In this document: one piece after another, positions 62,401 to 64,000 of the stretch
Position numbering within the stretch: position 1 is the first letter of the stretch
Layout of the letters: the number at the start of each line of letters is the position of its first letter
Source: Lineus longissimus
Lineage: Eukaryota; Nemertea; Pilidiophora; Heteronemertea; Lineidae
Length of the DNA stretch: 64,000 bases
Assembly: GCF_910592395.1 (NCBI RefSeq)
Contig: NC_088309.1
Location: forward strand, 9,736,501-9,800,500
Direction of reading: 5' to 3'
Notes under the pieces: generated by a model
The model's input: only the letters and a program-made list of their open reading frames with translations
Told to the model about the DNA's origin: nothing
Databases searched by the model: none
Translations under genes and position numbers: made by a program

Positions 62401-64000
62401 TTTTTGCTTAGAGTGGGGAGCAGAGGGGGGCTCTGATTTTGTTGATAAGTTCCCGCTCCCTTATAAGTTCAAACCTGCACTGCTTATAAAAGTCATCACA
62501 ACTTTCAAAGATTATCAACATAATCTATCAGTAGAGAAATTATTACATTTGTTCTCATTGCAACTTGCTGGTTTGTGTTCGAGAAAAAATTAAAGGCGTG
62601 CACTTGGTAAAGAAGGTAAAGATTACACCTTTTGACCGTCATTAGTTCAGTACAAGCTGATAAAATATTGCTCCTTCCACTAAAAGATGTTTTTGTATAA
62701 TTTACTTGAATTGATTCATTTGCTTGGTCTTTTGTAGATTCTAATGGAGCTACGACTGTGTTGAAAGTGTATACTGTTGAAATTCAAGACCCAAATACTG
62801 ATGACGATTGCTGTATCTGTTGTGAACAGCTCCAGGCGTCTGCTGGTTTTGCCCAGAACATGACAGACACAGTGGTGCTCAAACTGAACAAGTGTGATCA
62901 CATGTTCCACAAGTCTTGTCTAATTGCCATGTATGACAGCGGAATGAAGGTTAGTATTAGTGCTCAGAACAAAATTGTCATTTGCTATGCTTTAATATAC
63001 CCAGTCCTTCGTCGGGTGTAATTTTTCTAAACGAATAACAAAGAGACATTTGAACTTAAATCTCCAAACGTAATCTAAGCAGTAAGCCTTTATAATTTTG
63101 GTCAGCCTTCTTAATGATTTCAATCCTTGACCTTCCCAGGATGGCCACCTACAGTGTCCAACTTGTAAGACCATCTACGGAGAGAAGTTTGGTAACTGTC
63201 CGGCAGGCCGGATGGAGATAAACACCATACCAGATGCACTACCTGGTGAAAGCTGTAATACTATCAGGATTGTATACCACATATCTTCAGGAATACAGGT
63301 GGGTATTTGTCGCTTGTGAATCGCAGCCTAGTGTTGATGCTTTCAAATAGTAAAACTAGTATTGAACCAGTAGAAGAGAATAATAAATAGCAAAGTGACT
63401 GCATGCATACTCTCTTGAAGGAACATGTGCTTTTAGATTTGTTGGATAAATCTTTATTTTTGTGTGTGGGATAATGGATCTAAAAATATGCAGTACCAGT
63501 GATACATTCTTATCATATGTGACCCGCTCTACCAAAACTAGGCGCTTGTCGCATCTGAACTTGACAGGTTGATACGGACTTGTTGTTCATTTCCCTATTG
63601 TAGACCTTTTGTGAAATGTGACCAAATCAGTTTGTAATAGATTTCACAAAAGGTCTACAATAGGGAAATGAACAACAAGTCCGTATCAACCTGTCGAGTT
63701 CAGATGCGACAAGCGCCTAGTTTTGGTAGAGCGAGTCACATATTTTCCTAACGTTTGTGATATTTCACTTCCTGATTACAGCAAGCCAACCATCCCCACC
63801 CAGGACGACCGTTCACTGCCCGAGGTTTCCCACGCATGTGTTATCTACCCAACACAGAAAAGGGGCGTAAAGTCATGTTGCTTCTCAAGATCGCTTGGGA
63901 GAGGAGGCTTACGTTCACTATAGGGGCTTCGACCACTACTGGAGAACAGGACACTGTCACCTGGAACGAGATTCACCACAAGACAGAGTTTGGAACACGT
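59416..64000 (+). CDS. DTX: Deltex E3 ubiquitin ligase, cut by window end
   Basis: Seven exons so far: 59416-59623, 60009-60582, 61110-61180, 61805-61966, 62738-62949, 63140-63298, 63782-64000 (535 residues). Deltex binds Notch ankyrin repeats through its WWE domains and ubiquitinates targets through RING and the Deltex C-terminal domain. WWE1 is residues 10-69 ([17 protein letters not shown]) and WWE2 about 88-150 ([16 protein letters not shown]). A Lys/Ser-rich linker and the [11 protein letters not shown] motif follow. The RING (about 364-425) shows [14 protein letters not shown] and CPTC. Then YGEKFG and [11 protein letters not shown]-like [17 protein letters not shown] of the Deltex C-terminal domain. 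About 30 C-terminal residues appear to be missing. Intron 1 needs a GC donor (CAG|GCACGT); the exon 2 donor AG|GTCATC is weak but is the one that keeps phase. Which vertebrate DTX (1, 2 or 4) it matches is not decided. Confidence 0.95.
60690..60985. repeat. Three ~100-bp tandem repeats in deltex intron 2
   Basis: Landmarks TTCCACCAATTA..GGTGCTGCCATCTTT and TCTAAAAGTAC.GATTC recur three times with small deletions (from about 60692, 60801 and 60895). Confidence 0.8.
61456..61582. repeat. 127-bp inverted repeat in deltex intron 3
   Basis: Arms of about 40 bp: TTTATAAAGACTAGTAAATG on the left pairs with CATTTACTAGTCTTTTATAAA on the right, ending in CAATGGC/GCCAATG. Possibly a small fold-back transposon. 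Confidence 0.7.
63515..63743. mobile_element. 229-bp fold-back (MITE-like) element in deltex intron 6
   Basis: Nearly perfect palindrome: starts ATATGTGACCCGCTCTACC, ends GGTAGAGCGAGTCACATAT, with arms of about 100 bp around a short loop (about 63620-63645). It ends 38 nt before the intron 6 acceptor AG at 63780-63781. Confidence 0.88.

Noticed and set aside
62093-62593. 166-codon ORF in deltex intron 4
   Set aside because: No domain, no splice signals in phase with deltex, and biased like surrounding AT-rich DNA; most likely chance.

Overview
The window is animal nuclear DNA: intron-rich genes with GT-AG introns, AT-rich introns of 0.1-5 kb, and many minisatellites and fold-back (MITE-like) elements. 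Gene content (deltex, CCDC92, GPR143, NOC4L, SNX1/2, a Ras-family GTPase) fits a bilaterian. Compact genes, no recognisable vertebrate repeats, and many TAGGCCTA and ACATGTA words suggest a marine invertebrate, perhaps a non-vertebrate deuterostome. The species cannot be fixed from the sequence alone.

Layout. (1) 1-12620: three head-to-tail copies, 5.0-5.8 kb apart, of a unit carrying an unrecognised gene. Copy A is cut by the window start, copy B looks intact, and copy C is frameshifted. Each gene contains a 120-bp repeat made of a 72-nt exon plus a 48-nt stop-free intron. Each spacer holds a 99-nt nested hairpin; the two full spacers (A-B, B-C) also carry a hairpin minisatellite and a CRE/NRF1-rich promoter. 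(2) 12.6-16.8 kb: no gene recognised; one large fold-back element and two poly-C runs. (3) 16788-24564 (+): Di-Ras-like small GTPase in three coding exons, with a 64-bp minisatellite in intron 1. (4) 27170-36499 (+): SNX1/SNX2-type retromer sorting nexin, 11 coding exons. (5) 38.8-42.5 kb: two families of long tandem repeats, one with an inverted block. (6) 47633-43053 (-): NOC4L, 11 exons, one of them duplicated. (7) 49291-53215 (+): GPR143 (OA1), 7 coding exons, divergent from NOC4L. (8) 58643-56927 (-): CCDC92, 3 coding exons. (9) 59416-64000 (+): deltex E3 ligase, divergent from CCDC92 and cut by the window end.

The conserved genes do not form one pathway. They cover endosomal sorting (SNX2), small-ribosomal-subunit assembly (NOC4L), a melanosome/endolysosome receptor (GPR143), a centriole/cilium-associated coiled-coil protein (CCDC92) and Notch/ubiquitin signalling (deltex). 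Two gene pairs are head-to-head, 0.8 and 1.7 kb apart, and may share promoters. All exon joins were built by hand from splice motifs, reading phase and remembered family sequence; no alignment or transcript data were used.

The most novel part is the tandem gene family at the left end. Its short introns are multiples of three without stops, so retaining or removing them both keep the frame, while a competing splice site in each intron would give an immediate stop. Together with the variable copy number of the exon-intron repeat this could be a compact isoform or dosage switch.
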